A DNA stretch of 64,000 nt from DASVUC01 sp038237225 (GCA_038237225.1 JBBRYX010000001.1:434001-498000); one strand, 5' to 3'; numbered from the stretch's first letter, positions 40,153 through 49,340 are shown. Notes: generated by a model from the sequence alone, not told the origin. A program made the numbers and translations.

Positions 40153-40818
40153 TTATTTTAAGTAAGCCTTCAACTCATCCCGCAGCGCTAACCGCGCTCG
40201 GAACAATCTGCTTTTCAACGTTCCCAGCGGAAGGCCGAGGACGTCGGCCATTTGCTGGTAATCGAACCCTTCGATATCGCGCATCACCAGGACCGCGCGG
40301 TACTCCGGGTCGAGCCGGCCAAGCGCCAGCAGAACCTCCTGATTCCGTTCGCGCCGCTCCAGTTCCTCATCCGGGCGGGGCACGTCGCTGGGCTTCAGGC
40401 GATCGATCAGGTTCGACGCCTGATCCTCGCCTTCGCCCTGATGGTTCCCGCTTTCGAGCGAGAACGTCCGGTGCCGCTGAATTTTTCTCAGCCGGCTGAT
40501 GCACAGGTTGGTGGCGATTCGAAAAAGCCACGTGTACGGCTGGGCATCGCCGCGAAAACTGTCGATCTTTGCGAGCCCGCGGGTGAATGTTTCCTGCGCC
40601 AGCTCGCGGCTCTCTTCGCGATCGCCAACCATTCGCACGATCGCGTTAAACAGCCGGTCCTGATAAAGGAGGACAATCCTCCCATAGGCCCCTCGGTCGC
40701 CCGCCTGGGCCTTGCGAACAAGCTCGAGCTCGCTTTCCGAATCGCGGATATTGCCTCCGGCCGCTCCATTCGCAGCCGGAAACTCCGCCTCGAATTGTGC
40801 ACCACTCAAGCTCGACAT
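40153..40818 (-). CDS. ECF-family RNA polymerase sigma factor (RpoE-like)
   Basis: The 221-residue protein has region 2 (YGRIVLLYQDRLFNAIVRMV, ELAQETFTRGLAKIDSFRGD, PYTWLFRIATNLCISRLRK) and region 4 (LDPEYRAVLVMRDIEGFDYQ, MADVLGLPLGTLKSRLFRAR). A hydrophilic linker of about 50 residues separates them, longer than average. It heads an operon with the large anti-sigma-like gene 89 bases downstream. The stimulus is unknown. Confidence 0.92.
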   Translation of the reverse strand: MSSLSGAQFEAEFPAANGAAGGNIRDSESELELVRKAQAGDRGAYGRIVLLYQDRLFNAIVRMVGDREESRELAQETFTRGLAKIDSFRGDAQPYTWLFRIATNLCISRLRKIQRHRTFSLESGNHQGEGEDQASNLIDRLKPSDVPRPDEELERRERNQEVLLALGRLDPEYRAVLVMRDIEGFDYQQMADVLGLPLGTLKSRLFRARLALRDELKAYLK

Positions 40819-40967
40819 GGGATTGGACGCGGGAAGATCAAGAAAGTTCCGGAGGATCGTGACCCTCCGTGATCACGTAACATCAGGTCCCATAATGCAG
40901 GGGAGATCGGGGTGAGTCAACCTTTTTGGTTGAGTCGATTCAAAGGCGGCATTAGCAATGGTGTCGT

Positions 40968-41513
40968 CTACTTAGCTGCGCCTCCGAAGCGAGCGCCACC
41001 GCCGCGGCTTGCGCCGCTCAATCTTGCTGCGCCCGCGGCTCGGATGCTTGTGGACGCGCCGCGGAACCTGGAATCGCGGGCAGCGCGCGGATCCATTTTC
41101 TGCAAGCTGCTCCGTGGAATCGGTGAGGAGCCTTCAATCCCCGCATCGATGCCAGGTCGACCGCGAAAGCCATTGTCGATGAGGGGACGCCCGATGGTGC
41201 CGGTATCAATCAGCGGGCGACCGAGCCAGCCGTTGCCCCACATATAGACGCTGGGAAACGTGAAGTTAAAGGCGTTGAAGTCGGTGCGATTGAAAAATGC
41301 TGTTCCGTCGCCACTTCGGAATCCGTTGCTAATGCCCGTGTCATTGAATGAAACGGTCGAACTCATTCCGCGTGCGCGTGGCGCAGTGATGTACGCAGAA
41401 CTCTGCGCGCGCGAGACGTAGACGCTTTCGCCCGTGGAAGCGTAAACAGAACCTTGCCCGAATGCCGGAATGGATAGCATTGAAATCGCCGCAATAAACA
41501 TGATGCACTTCAT
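40968..41513 (-). CDS. Secreted protein with a short internal repeat
   Basis: 181 residues with a signal peptide (MKCIMFIAAISMLSIPAFGQ). The mature part is Ser/Gly-rich. It contains three adjoining copies of a G-x-x-GRP-x-ID unit (GWLGRPLIDTG, TIGRPLIDNG, FRGRPGIDAG) and ends in a basic Gly/Ala/Arg-rich tail. I recognise no family. The composition suggests a surface or extracellular structural protein. It lies between the sigma operon and the transporter genes, with no clear link to either. Confidence 0.65.
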   Translation of the reverse strand: MKCIMFIAAISMLSIPAFGQGSVYASTGESVYVSRAQSSAYITAPRARGMSSTVSFNDTGISNGFRSGDGTAFFNRTDFNAFNFTFPSVYMWGNGWLGRPLIDTGTIGRPLIDNGFRGRPGIDAGIEGSSPIPRSSLQKMDPRAARDSRFRGASTSIRAAGAARLSGASRGGGARFGGAAK

Positions 41514-41638
41514 GATCGCTCCTGTTCCCCGCAGCCCAATCGTAGTGCGATCAATGCGATTTCCGCTACTGATTTATTGAGCGTTTGAATCGGCTTTAAG
41601 CTTCTTTGCAGCCGCCACTCATCCTATTTCACCCAGCT

Positions 41639-43459
41639 TCACGTCACCTGCGCGGATAGGCTCACAACCTGCACCGGAATATCCGGCGGCAGCAAATGCT
41701 CGAGCCTGCGCTGGAAGTGTCCTTTGATCAGATGATACAGCGCACCCTGCCGGCTGGTGCCGATGAGCACACGCTCGCACCCATAGATGGCGGCGTTCTC
41801 CGCGAGCAGTTCCGCCGCTTCGGGACCGGTGTCATAGAGAGGCAGGATAGGAACCCCCAGCTCGTGTCCGACTTCAAGAAATCGCGCGAACGTTCGCTGG
41901 GCCGCGAGATCGGTATCGAGCGTGAGCGCGCGCTCGTCATATTTGTACGAGAGGCTGACGTTTCGGATGAAGCAGACGGCGAGAACGGCCTCGCGATTTT
42001 TTGCCAACTCGATCGCGCTGCGCGCGATTGCGTCTGAGCCGTACGTTCCCACCATGATCTTGGGACGGACCATGTAATCCGCCGGCAATTGTTCCAGCGT
42101 CGCCTGCCGGAGGAGGCTCGGGCGAACGCCCTTTCTTCGGCCCATATATTTCGTCAACGCCCGCGCGGTCAGTCCCACAGCCATGACAACGCAGACAAAC
42201 GCCAGCGCGTGAAGCTTGGTAAACGCGAGCGTCACCCAGATGCCGATCAGGAAAATCCCAAGCAGCAGCGCGGCGACCTTGCGCCAGGGTCGCCGCAGAC
42301 GCGGGTGTGTCGAGACGAGCGTGATGTTGATCGCGACCGCGCCGACGACGCCGATCGCATACAGTGCCGCGAGGTGCTCAAGGTCATGGCTGATGACAAG
42401 CACAATGCACGGAACAATGGTGGCAACAATCGTCGGCACCCACGGCACCCCGAAGCGATTGAGCTTCTGAAAAATCGCCGGCAACTCGCCGTCGCGGCTC
42501 AACAGATATTGCACCGAGATCATGTCCGTAATGACGGTGTTGCACGCCGATAGCAGCAGCACCCCACCGATCGCGCGCACAGCGATTTCGCCCCATCCGC
42601 CAATGTACGAGCTGGCAAGGAAGGCGAGCATGTCTTCCTTGTGCGCCGCATGCTGGGCATCCGTGAGTCGCATCGACATCGCAGCCGCGAGAAGAATGTT
42701 GAAGATCGCGACTTCAACGGCGACCGTCCAGATCGCGCGTCGCGCCGTCTTGGCGACCGGCTTGTTCATCACGCCGGTAAGATTGCCGATCGCCTCGACG
42801 CCGCTGAGCGCGAGCACGATCGAAACGAAGTGGAGCCAGAGTTGTCGCGGCGGTTCGCTGACGTGCGTGATGCGCTCCGGGAAATGCCTCCAATCAATCT
42901 GCGGCATCGCGAACGCCGTGATCAGCAGCGTGATGAAAATCATCCCCACCGCCACCGCGATCGCAAACTTGCCGGTGTGCTTCGGACCCAGAAGATTGAA
43001 GATGCCGATGAACCCAATCGCGACCATCGCCCACATACCCGGCGAGTTCAGCGCAAATAGACTCTCTGAATGACCCATCCCGAAGTAATGAAACCCATCC
43101 AGTGAACTGAGGCTCGCCGTGACAACATAGTCGGCGAATAAAAGCAGCGCGCCGATGACCGCGAGCGTCTGACTCCTCTGCTTCGCCGCCGTGTACACCC
43201 CCCCGCCATCCGGATAAATCCGGCAGATCTGCGTATACGCCCAACCCACGGCAAGGATCAACAGGCTCATTCCCACGATGAGCCAGAAGCTCGCGCCGCG
43301 GGCGAAGAAGAACGCAAGCCCAAGAACGTACAGTCGGCTGGTTCCCCAATCGCCGTAAAGCAGACCGGCGGCCTGAAGCCATCCCACATTTCTCGGTCGC
43401 TCGGCAGCCAAAAGAGAAAGCGCAGCGGGTTTCTCACGCCCGGTCGTCGCGATGTCCAT
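41639..43459 (-). CDS. kimA: KimA-like potassium importer (APC permease with C-terminal Usp-like domain), paralog 1
   Basis: At 606 residues it matches the length and layout of Bacillus KimA (YdaO, 607 residues). About 12 membrane helices of the APC superfamily (GLLYGDWGTSRLYVLGLAFF, QICRIYPDGGGVYTAAKQRS) are followed from about residue 465 by a universal-stress-like domain (KIMVGTYGSDAIARSAIELA, ERVLIGTSRQGALYHLIKGH). KimA imports potassium with protons and is inhibited by c-di-AMP. A ydaO-type c-di-AMP riboswitch lies in its leader (43750-43898), which strongly supports the call. A diverged copy lies upstream. General amino-acid permease annotation would be misleading. Confidence 0.87.
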   Translation of the reverse strand: MDIATTGREKPAALSLLAAERPRNVGWLQAAGLLYGDWGTSRLYVLGLAFFFARGASFWLIVGMSLLILAVGWAYTQICRIYPDGGGVYTAAKQRSQTLAVIGALLLFADYVVTASLSSLDGFHYFGMGHSESLFALNSPGMWAMVAIGFIGIFNLLGPKHTGKFAIAVAVGMIFITLLITAFAMPQIDWRHFPERITHVSEPPRQLWLHFVSIVLALSGVEAIGNLTGVMNKPVAKTARRAIWTVAVEVAIFNILLAAAMSMRLTDAQHAAHKEDMLAFLASSYIGGWGEIAVRAIGGVLLLSACNTVITDMISVQYLLSRDGELPAIFQKLNRFGVPWVPTIVATIVPCIVLVISHDLEHLAALYAIGVVGAVAINITLVSTHPRLRRPWRKVAALLLGIFLIGIWVTLAFTKLHALAFVCVVMAVGLTARALTKYMGRRKGVRPSLLRQATLEQLPADYMVRPKIMVGTYGSDAIARSAIELAKNREAVLAVCFIRNVSLSYKYDERALTLDTDLAAQRTFARFLEVGHELGVPILPLYDTGPEAAELLAENAAIYGCERVLIGTSRQGALYHLIKGHFQRRLEHLLPPDIPVQVVSLSAQVT

Positions 43460-43749
43460 AGAGATTCGCTCTTCAGCGGACGATTTCCCACGACGCGATG
43501 CGGAACCAAACCGATATGAGCAAGCAGCAATAGCCCCGGTCGGAAGACCGGGATTACTTCCCCACCGAAAAATCGCGTGAGCGAATCAGGCGCTGGCGCG
43601 TCAGCTTGCTGTTAATCAGTTCCGGTCCGCGAGTCTGCTCGCGGCGGGCGTCTCCATCCGAAACGCACAGCGTCTGCTGGAGTCCAGTTCGGCGCCGGAT
43701 CCTTCCGATCCCACACGCCGCGACTCGAGCGCCAACGTTGTGCCCTTTC
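43460..43749 (-). other. Long 5' leader between the c-di-AMP aptamer and kimA
   Basis: About 290 bases separate the aptamer from the start codon. Two hairpins are visible: CCGCGAGCAGACTCGCGG near 43630, and CCCGGTCTTCCGACCGGG near 43536-43553 close to the gene. Neither has a clear U-run, so the expression platform is not identified. No gene is seen. Confidence 0.5.
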
Positions 43750-43898
43750 ACATGCCTACGGGGTTAGCTGACGGGCTGGGGCTTGAAAGTGCCCTGGGAC
43801 TTTTGTGAGTCCCTTCGCCCCTGGTGTCGCGGGCTAATCGCAGCACCCTTGGGTTCCCCGCATCCCGACAACAGTCGAGATCTCGGCGGTCACGAAGC
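43750..43898 (-). promoter_or_regulatory. c-di-AMP riboswitch (ydaO-yuaA type)
   Basis: On the minus strand the conserved blocks of the ydaO-yuaA motif (Rfam RF00379) occur in order: GCCGAGATC, GCGGGGAACCCAAGGGTGC, GGGGCGAAGGGACTC with its AGTCCC partner, and AGCCCGTCAGCTAACCCCG followed by TAGGC. The element binds c-di-AMP and usually turns off potassium transporter or wall-hydrolase genes. It lies upstream of a KimA-like gene, its classical target. A sigma-70-type promoter ends just before it. Confidence 0.92.
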
Positions 43899-43904
43899 GG
43901 ATAC

Positions 43905-43933
43905 ACTAAACAACTCCTAGCCTGGAATGTCAA
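43905..43933 (-). promoter_or_regulatory. Promoter of the c-di-AMP riboswitch-kimA transcript
   Basis: A perfect -35 TTGACA (43933-43928) and a -10 TTTAGT (43910-43905) are separated by exactly 17 bases. The predicted start lies about seven bases downstream, at the 5' edge of the aptamer. Confidence 0.8.
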
Positions 43934-44121
43934 GCTTCTTGCCACCGCGAGAAGCTCATTCGAAGTGGCGCCTGTCCAAGATCAATTCATCCCCAATTCG
44001 AAGCATCTCCGCTAGCACCTCGAGTTGACCCGCGACGATCCGTACCACGGTGCCGTCCCGCTCAACAATCTCCGGATGATCAGATGCGATTGCACTGTTT
44101 CATTCCTGCACCCCATACCCA

Positions 44122-46059
44122 TCACGCGGGAAGGGCGTCGTGCGGCTGCACGTGTTCCGGCGGTGACACCACGATCACCTTCACCTCCGGCGGCAGCAGG
44201 CTTTCGATGCGGCGCTGGAAGCTTCCCTTGATCAGGTGGTGAATCGCTCCCCGGCGGCTTGAACCGATCACCACCCGGTCCACCGCGTTCATCGCCGCTT
44301 GCTCGGCGATCAGCACCGCGGCATCGGGGCCGGTGTCGTAAACCGGAATGATCGGGACGCCGTAGCGGTGCCCGTGGGCGAGGAAATCGGTGAAAAGGAT
44401 TAGTGCGGCCGGATCGGTGTCGAGCGTGAAGGTGCGCTCTCCCGCTTCCACCTTGTATGACAGGGCCACTTCCCGGACGAAGCAAATCACTAACGCGGCG
44501 TGTTCCTTCTGCGCAACTTCGAGCGCGGGATCGGCCAAGTCATCCGATCCCGCGGTAGCCAGGAGCACCTTCCGCCCGACCAGGGTATCGGGGGTGAGCT
44601 GCTCCATGATCGCCTGTCGCAGGAGCGTTGGCTTGGGCCGCCGCTGGGCGGCGAACTTGGTGATTTGCCTGAGGATCAAGCCCACCGCCAACACGATGCA
44701 GACGAAAATCAAAGCCGCGATCTTGGTCAGAGCCAGGGTAATCCAGATCGCGACAAGGAGAACGCCGAGCAGAAACATCGCCACCTTGCGCCAGGTTTTG
44801 CGCAAGCGGGGATGCAACGAGCAGAGAGTGCAGTTGATTGCGACAGCGCCCACCACGCCGATGGCATAAAGTGACGCGAGTGTCTCAAGATCATGGGCGA
44901 AAAGCAGGATGATCGCGGGCACCCCAGCCGCCACAATGGCGCCGACCCAAGGGGAGCCGAACGCGTTCAGCTTCTGCATAAACGCCGGCAGCTCATTGTC
45001 GCGCGACATCACGTAGATGATGCTCATCAAGCCGTTGACGGCGGTGTTGGTCGCCGAGAGAAGCAGCAGCCCGCCGATGATGCGGACCGACCATTCGCCC
45101 GCGGCGCCGATGTAGGGCTGGGTATAAAACCGCGCCAGGAACGCGAGCATGTCTTCCTTGTGCGCCTCCCGGCTCAACCCCTCGGGCAGGCTGGCCAGGG
45201 CGACCATGGCAACCGCAAGCAGCAGGTTGAAAACCGCGACCTCCGCCGCCACGCTCCAGATGCTCTTGCGCGCGGTGTTGTAGACGGGTTTCTTCATGAC
45301 GCCGGTCAGGTTCGCGATGGCTTCCACACCGGACAACGCGAGCACGATGAAGACGAATCCCTCCCACATTTTCAGAGGATCATGGCGCAGTCTCCCCAAA
45401 TGTAGGTGTGCCCAGTCGATCTGCGGGAGGGCAAAGGCAACGATCAGCAGCGTGATGATCATCATCCCGACGGCAGTGAAAATTGCATATGCGGCGGTGT
45501 GCTTAGGTCCCAGCAGGTTGAACGCGCCGATCGCGACGATCGAAACCATCGCCCACAAGCCAGGGCTGTTCCAGCGCCACAGTTTCTCATGAGCTGCCGT
45601 CTTTGCGGGATCAGGAAGCACGATCTCATCGGGCCCGTGCTTGTCGGCAGCAGCAGGCGCAACGTGCGCCTCATGCTGCTTTCCCAATCCGAAATAGTGG
45701 AAGGCCTCGACCGCGCTCAGGGATGCGGTGACGGTGTAATCGGCGAAGAGCAGCAGCGCCCCAATCACGCCGAGCAACCGGCTGCGCTGCTTGGCAGCGG
45801 TGTAGACCCCACCCCCATCGGGATAAATCCGGCAGATCTGGGTGTACGCCCAGCCCACCGCAAGGATGAGGAGGCTCATTGCCGCAATGAGCCAGAACGA
45901 ACTTCGTCCCGCGACGAGAAACGCGAGCCCTAGAACATAAAGGCGGCTGGTTCCCCAATCGCCAAAGAGCAAGCCCGCCGCGCCGATCCAACTGACGTTT
46001 CGCGGACGGTGACTGTGCAATAGCGACAGTGCGGGTGGAAGCGCGCGATCTTGATCCAT
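44122..46059 (-). CDS. KimA-like potassium importer, paralog 2
   Basis: The 645-residue protein is a clear paralog of the gene at 41639 (shared GAAGLLFGDWGTSRLYVLGL, QICRIYPDGGGVYTAAKQRS, MLAFLARFYTQPYIG-type region, C-terminal Usp-like domain with VVIGSSRRGAIHHLIKGSFQ). It has an extra insertion of about 35 residues after the fourth helix (KQHEAHVAPAAADKHGPDE). ATG 46059 is taken as start, with CAGGGA upstream; the open frame begins at a TTG 24 bases earlier. No riboswitch is present in its short upstream gap, so its control probably differs from that of paralog 1. Confidence 0.85.
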   Translation of the reverse strand: MDQDRALPPALSLLHSHRPRNVSWIGAAGLLFGDWGTSRLYVLGLAFLVAGRSSFWLIAAMSLLILAVGWAYTQICRIYPDGGGVYTAAKQRSRLLGVIGALLLFADYTVTASLSAVEAFHYFGLGKQHEAHVAPAAADKHGPDEIVLPDPAKTAAHEKLWRWNSPGLWAMVSIVAIGAFNLLGPKHTAAYAIFTAVGMMIITLLIVAFALPQIDWAHLHLGRLRHDPLKMWEGFVFIVLALSGVEAIANLTGVMKKPVYNTARKSIWSVAAEVAVFNLLLAVAMVALASLPEGLSREAHKEDMLAFLARFYTQPYIGAAGEWSVRIIGGLLLLSATNTAVNGLMSIIYVMSRDNELPAFMQKLNAFGSPWVGAIVAAGVPAIILLFAHDLETLASLYAIGVVGAVAINCTLCSLHPRLRKTWRKVAMFLLGVLLVAIWITLALTKIAALIFVCIVLAVGLILRQITKFAAQRRPKPTLLRQAIMEQLTPDTLVGRKVLLATAGSDDLADPALEVAQKEHAALVICFVREVALSYKVEAGERTFTLDTDPAALILFTDFLAHGHRYGVPIIPVYDTGPDAAVLIAEQAAMNAVDRVVIGSSRRGAIHHLIKGSFQRRIESLLPPEVKVIVVSPPEHVQPHDALPA

Positions 46060-46179
46060 TTCGGAATATCCCTGCAGCGTCAAGCGCTCGCCCGCCCTTG
46101 CGGCTGAAACTCCTCGCCGCGCACCCTAACTGACCTGGCGACGGCCGACAAGCGGTGCGCCGGCAACTGCTGCCTTCTT

Positions 46180-47409
46180 TTAAAGGCGGTGGCCGAGCTT
46201 GGATTTTTTGGTTTCGAGGTATTTTTGATTGTGTTCGCCGGGTTCGATGCGGATGGGAAGTTGTTCGACGATGGTGAGTCCGAAGCCGTCGAGGCCGTGG
46301 ATTTTTTTGGGGTTGTTGGTGAGGATGCGGAGTTGTTTGAGGCCGAGGTCGCGGAGGATTTGGGAGCCGATGCCGTAGTCGCGTTTGTCGACGGGTAAAC
46401 CCAAGCGCTGGTTGGCCTCGACGGTGTCGAGGCCACTTTCTTGCAGCGCATAAGCGTGGAGTTTGTTGGCGAGGCCGATGCCTCGGCCTTCCTGTCTGAG
46501 GTACAGCAGGACGCCTTTGTCTTCTTTTTCGATGATTTGCATGGCGGCGTCGAGCTGGTTGCCGCAGTCGCACTTGCCGGAGCCAAAGACGTCACCGGTG
46601 AGGCATTCGGAGTGGACGCGCACGATGACGGGTTCTTCGTGAATGGTGGGTTCACCTTGCTCGTTGCGTTCGCCGATGCCGCCTTTGCAGAGGGCGAGGT
46701 GGGGCTGGGCATCCAAGACTGATTGGTAGGCGTGGAGGCGGAAGGCGCCCCAGCGCGTGGGGAGGTTGATGCTTTCGATTCGCTTGACGAATTGCTCGCG
46801 CTTCAGGCGATAGCTGATGAGGTCCGCGATCGTGCACATCTTCAGGTGGTGTTTCGCGCAAAAGCTTTCAAGCTCCGGACGGCGGGCCATCTCGCCGTCT
46901 TCGCGCATGATTTCGCAGATGACGGCGGCGGGTTTGAGGCCGGCAAGCCGGGCGAGATCGACGGAGCCTTCGGTCTGACCGGCGCGGACGAGGACACCGC
47001 CGTCGCGGGCGCGGAGCGGATTGATGTGCCCCGGACGCAGGAGGTCCTGCGGCTGGGCATCCTCGGCAATGGCGACTTCGATCGTCTTGGATCGGTCGGA
47101 GGCGGAGACGCCGGTGGAGACACCGAAGCGCGGATGGGCGTCGACGGTCACGGTAAATGCCGTCCCAAGCTGTGCGGTGTTTTGCTCGGTCATGGGGCGG
47201 AGCAGGAGCTTGTCGCAGCGCTCTTCGGTGAGGGCGAGACAGACGACGCCGCGGGCCTCGGTGACGATGAAGTTCACCGCCTGCGGCGTGACCTTCTCGG
47301 CGGCCATGACGAGATCGCCCTCGTTTTCGCGGTCTTCATCATCGACGAGAACGATCATCTTGCCGGCTTTGAGATCGTCGAGGATTTCGGGGATGGGGGA
47401 GAAGGGCAT
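46180..47409 (-). CDS. ribBA: Bifunctional DHBP synthase / GTP cyclohydrolase II
   Basis: 409 residues from ATG 47409. The N-terminal RibB domain has GKMIVLVDDEDRENEGDLVM, STGVSASDRSKTI and RARDGGVLVRAGQTEGSVDL. The C-terminal RibA domain has VRVHSECLTGDVFGSGKCDC (zinc cysteines) and YLRQEGRGIGL. It makes both precursors of riboflavin. The frame remains open to 47718, and ATG 47694 has an excellent SD (AAAGGAGAG), so a form with 95 extra residues, or a leader peptide, is possible. TACAAT lies seven bases before ATG 47409, which fits a leaderless start there. No FMN riboswitch is seen. Confidence 0.92.
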   Translation of the reverse strand: MPFSPIPEILDDLKAGKMIVLVDDEDRENEGDLVMAAEKVTPQAVNFIVTEARGVVCLALTEERCDKLLLRPMTEQNTAQLGTAFTVTVDAHPRFGVSTGVSASDRSKTIEVAIAEDAQPQDLLRPGHINPLRARDGGVLVRAGQTEGSVDLARLAGLKPAAVICEIMREDGEMARRPELESFCAKHHLKMCTIADLISYRLKREQFVKRIESINLPTRWGAFRLHAYQSVLDAQPHLALCKGGIGERNEQGEPTIHEEPVIVRVHSECLTGDVFGSGKCDCGNQLDAAMQIIEKEDKGVLLYLRQEGRGIGLANKLHAYALQESGLDTVEANQRLGLPVDKRDYGIGSQILRDLGLKQLRILTNNPKKIHGLDGFGLTIVEQLPIRIEPGEHNQKYLETKKSKLGHRL

Positions 47410-47416
47410 TTGTAAG

Positions 47417-47422
47417 ATTGTA
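47417..47422 (-). promoter_or_regulatory. -10-like hexamer before ribBA
   Basis: TACAAT ends seven bases before ATG 47409 on the minus strand, with CTGCCC 17 bases upstream as a weak -35. No SD precedes this ATG. Confidence 0.4.
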
Positions 47423-47903
47423 GCTTGGGGGAAGGCAAGGGGCAGGAGGCGAGGGGCAAGAGGCGATTCGGACATTCTCGGGAAGGCACGGAGGCTCGAA
47501 GGCAGGTCGGCACGAAGTGAGGGACGAAATCCGATGTTTTGGAGGGTTTTCGAAGGCGCGTCGGGGAGGGTGGCGCGTGAATTCGGCGTGGGCATATCCG
47601 TTTGTATCCGTTTATATCCAATTGCGGGTGCGGAGGGGGTAAGTGAAGGGTGCGCGCGGGGAGACTGGTTGAGGATGAGACGGCGTTGCTCCATTGTGCT
47701 CTCTCCTTTCCTGAACATTAACCTAACACAATTGGGGAGGGGGCTGCAAGGTTATTCCTGGGGAGTGACGGCGCCATGTTTTAGGGAGCGGGAATGCGGG
47801 AAGGTTGAGGCGGAGAGACGAGTTTGGATCACGCTACGCGCGTTTATCGTTTTAAGTCTTCTACCGATATACTGGGAGGCTGTCGGAGGCAGTGAATTAA
47901 CGA

Positions 47904-49253
47904 GTGCGTTTACGTCAACACACCATTTCTCGCGAAGTTTCCCTCGCCGGGCCGGGGCTTTTCTCGGGGGAGGAGGCGACGTTGACGTTTGCGCCTGCGG
48001 ATCCGAATTCGGGGATCACGTTCCTCCGGGAGCAGGATGGCAAGGTCGCGACGATTCCGGCGTTGGTGCAGAACGTGCTGAAACGTCCGCGCCGGACTTG
48101 CCTTCGCAATGGAACGCTTCTGGTGGAGACCATTGAGCACTGCATGGCCGCCCTGGTGGGGTTGGGGGTGGACAATGCATTGGTGAAAGTCTCCGGCGGT
48201 CATGTGGGCGAAATACCCGGTGGGGATGGCTCGAGCAAGCCTTTTGTGGACGTTTTGGCGGACGCGGGAACCGTCGAGCAGGATGCCGATCGCACGGCTC
48301 TGGTCATTACGAAGCCGGTGCAGGTTTCGCATGGGGAAGCGACACTGGCAGCCCTTCCGGGGCCCACCGACCACCTCGAGATTATCTACGAATTCGAAGC
48401 TCCCGCTCCAATCGGAAGACAAACGTTCTCGTTCCACCTACAAAGTCCGGGGAGTGCGGTCCCGGGATCCAATGGTTTCGATGACTTCATCACGCAACTG
48501 GCCCCCGCCCGCACGTTCGTGTTCGAACACGAAGCCCACGAACTCCGGGCGCGAGGTCTGGGCAAGCACCTGACCCCGAAGGATCTCCTGGTCATCTCCC
48601 CCACGGGACCACTCGATAACGAGTTTCGTTGGCCGAACGAGTGCGTTCGGCATAAAATTCTCGACCTGATTGGCGATCTTTATTTGGTCGGGCGACCTCT
48701 CCATGGCCGGCTGATCGCGCATAAATCCGGACACGAGCTGAACCACCAACTCGCTCGCCGTCTCCTGGCACAGCAAGATTCTAATTCTCGCGAGGCATTG
48801 CTGAGTCGTGAGGCTGCGATGGACACCCGATCGATTCAGCGCATCCTGCCGCATCGATATCCGATGCTGCTGGTGGACCGGGTTTTGGAGATCGTCGGGG
48901 ACACGAAAGCCATTGGTATTAAGAATGTTACGTTCAATGACATCTTCTTTCAGGGTCATTATCCCGGAACACCGATCATGCCCGGGGTCTTGATCGTAGA
49001 AGCGATGGCTCAACTCGGCGGAATTCTGCTGAGCCAGAAGCTGGAACACACGGGAAAGCTTGCGGTCCTGCTTTCGATGGATAAGGTAAAGATGCGGCAA
49101 CCGGTGGTTCCCGGGGATCAGTTGATCCTGGAGGCCATTGCCGTTCGAGTGAAAAGTCGGACCGGCCATGTCCGTTGTAAAGCTTTTGTCGCAGATAAAC
49201 TGGCCGCTGAGGCCGATATTAAGTTCATGCTGGTTGATGCCGAACCGGTGTGA
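47904..49253 (+). CDS. lpxC-fabZ: Bifunctional UDP-3-O-acyl-GlcNAc deacetylase / 3-hydroxyacyl-ACP dehydratase
   Basis: The 449-residue protein fuses LpxC (1-300) and FabZ (308-449). LpxC has E78-H79 in VETIEHC, the His250/Asp254 pair in RHKILDLIGD, and HKSGHELN near its end. FabZ has LPHRYPMLLVDR and GHYPGTPIMPGVLIVEAMAQ with catalytic H352 and E366. LpxC commits UDP-GlcNAc to lipid A, and FabZ serves fatty acid elongation. The fusion is known in Bacteroidetes, Chlorobi and planctomycetes. The start is GTG 47904; GGAGG is 14 bases away and TATACT lies at 47868. lpxA follows. Confidence 0.95.
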   Translation: MRLRQHTISREVSLAGPGLFSGEEATLTFAPADPNSGITFLREQDGKVATIPALVQNVLKRPRRTCLRNGTLLVETIEHCMAALVGLGVDNALVKVSGGHVGEIPGGDGSSKPFVDVLADAGTVEQDADRTALVITKPVQVSHGEATLAALPGPTDHLEIIYEFEAPAPIGRQTFSFHLQSPGSAVPGSNGFDDFITQLAPARTFVFEHEAHELRARGLGKHLTPKDLLVISPTGPLDNEFRWPNECVRHKILDLIGDLYLVGRPLHGRLIAHKSGHELNHQLARRLLAQQDSNSREALLSREAAMDTRSIQRILPHRYPMLLVDRVLEIVGDTKAIGIKNVTFNDIFFQGHYPGTPIMPGVLIVEAMAQLGGILLSQKLEHTGKLAVLLSMDKVKMRQPVVPGDQLILEAIAVRVKSRTGHVRCKAFVADKLAAEADIKFMLVDAEPV

Positions 49254-49315
49254 GCGGGAGCCGAACGTTTTCTCGGTTCTTCGGTAGCGAGCCGCTGTTG
49301 GATCGCACCAGCCCC

Positions 49316-49340
49316 GTAAGGTGGGCATTGCCCACCCTAC
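49316..49340. repeat. GTAAGGTGGGCATTGCCCACCCTAC palindrome
   Basis: Near-perfect inverted repeat in the lpxC-fabZ/lpxA gap. It is a common intergenic palindrome type, and may also form a hairpin in the lpx transcript. Confidence 0.75.

Noticed and set aside
47410..47718. An FMN riboswitch before ribBA
   Set aside because: The conserved RFN blocks are absent. The region holds repeats and an in-frame leader instead.
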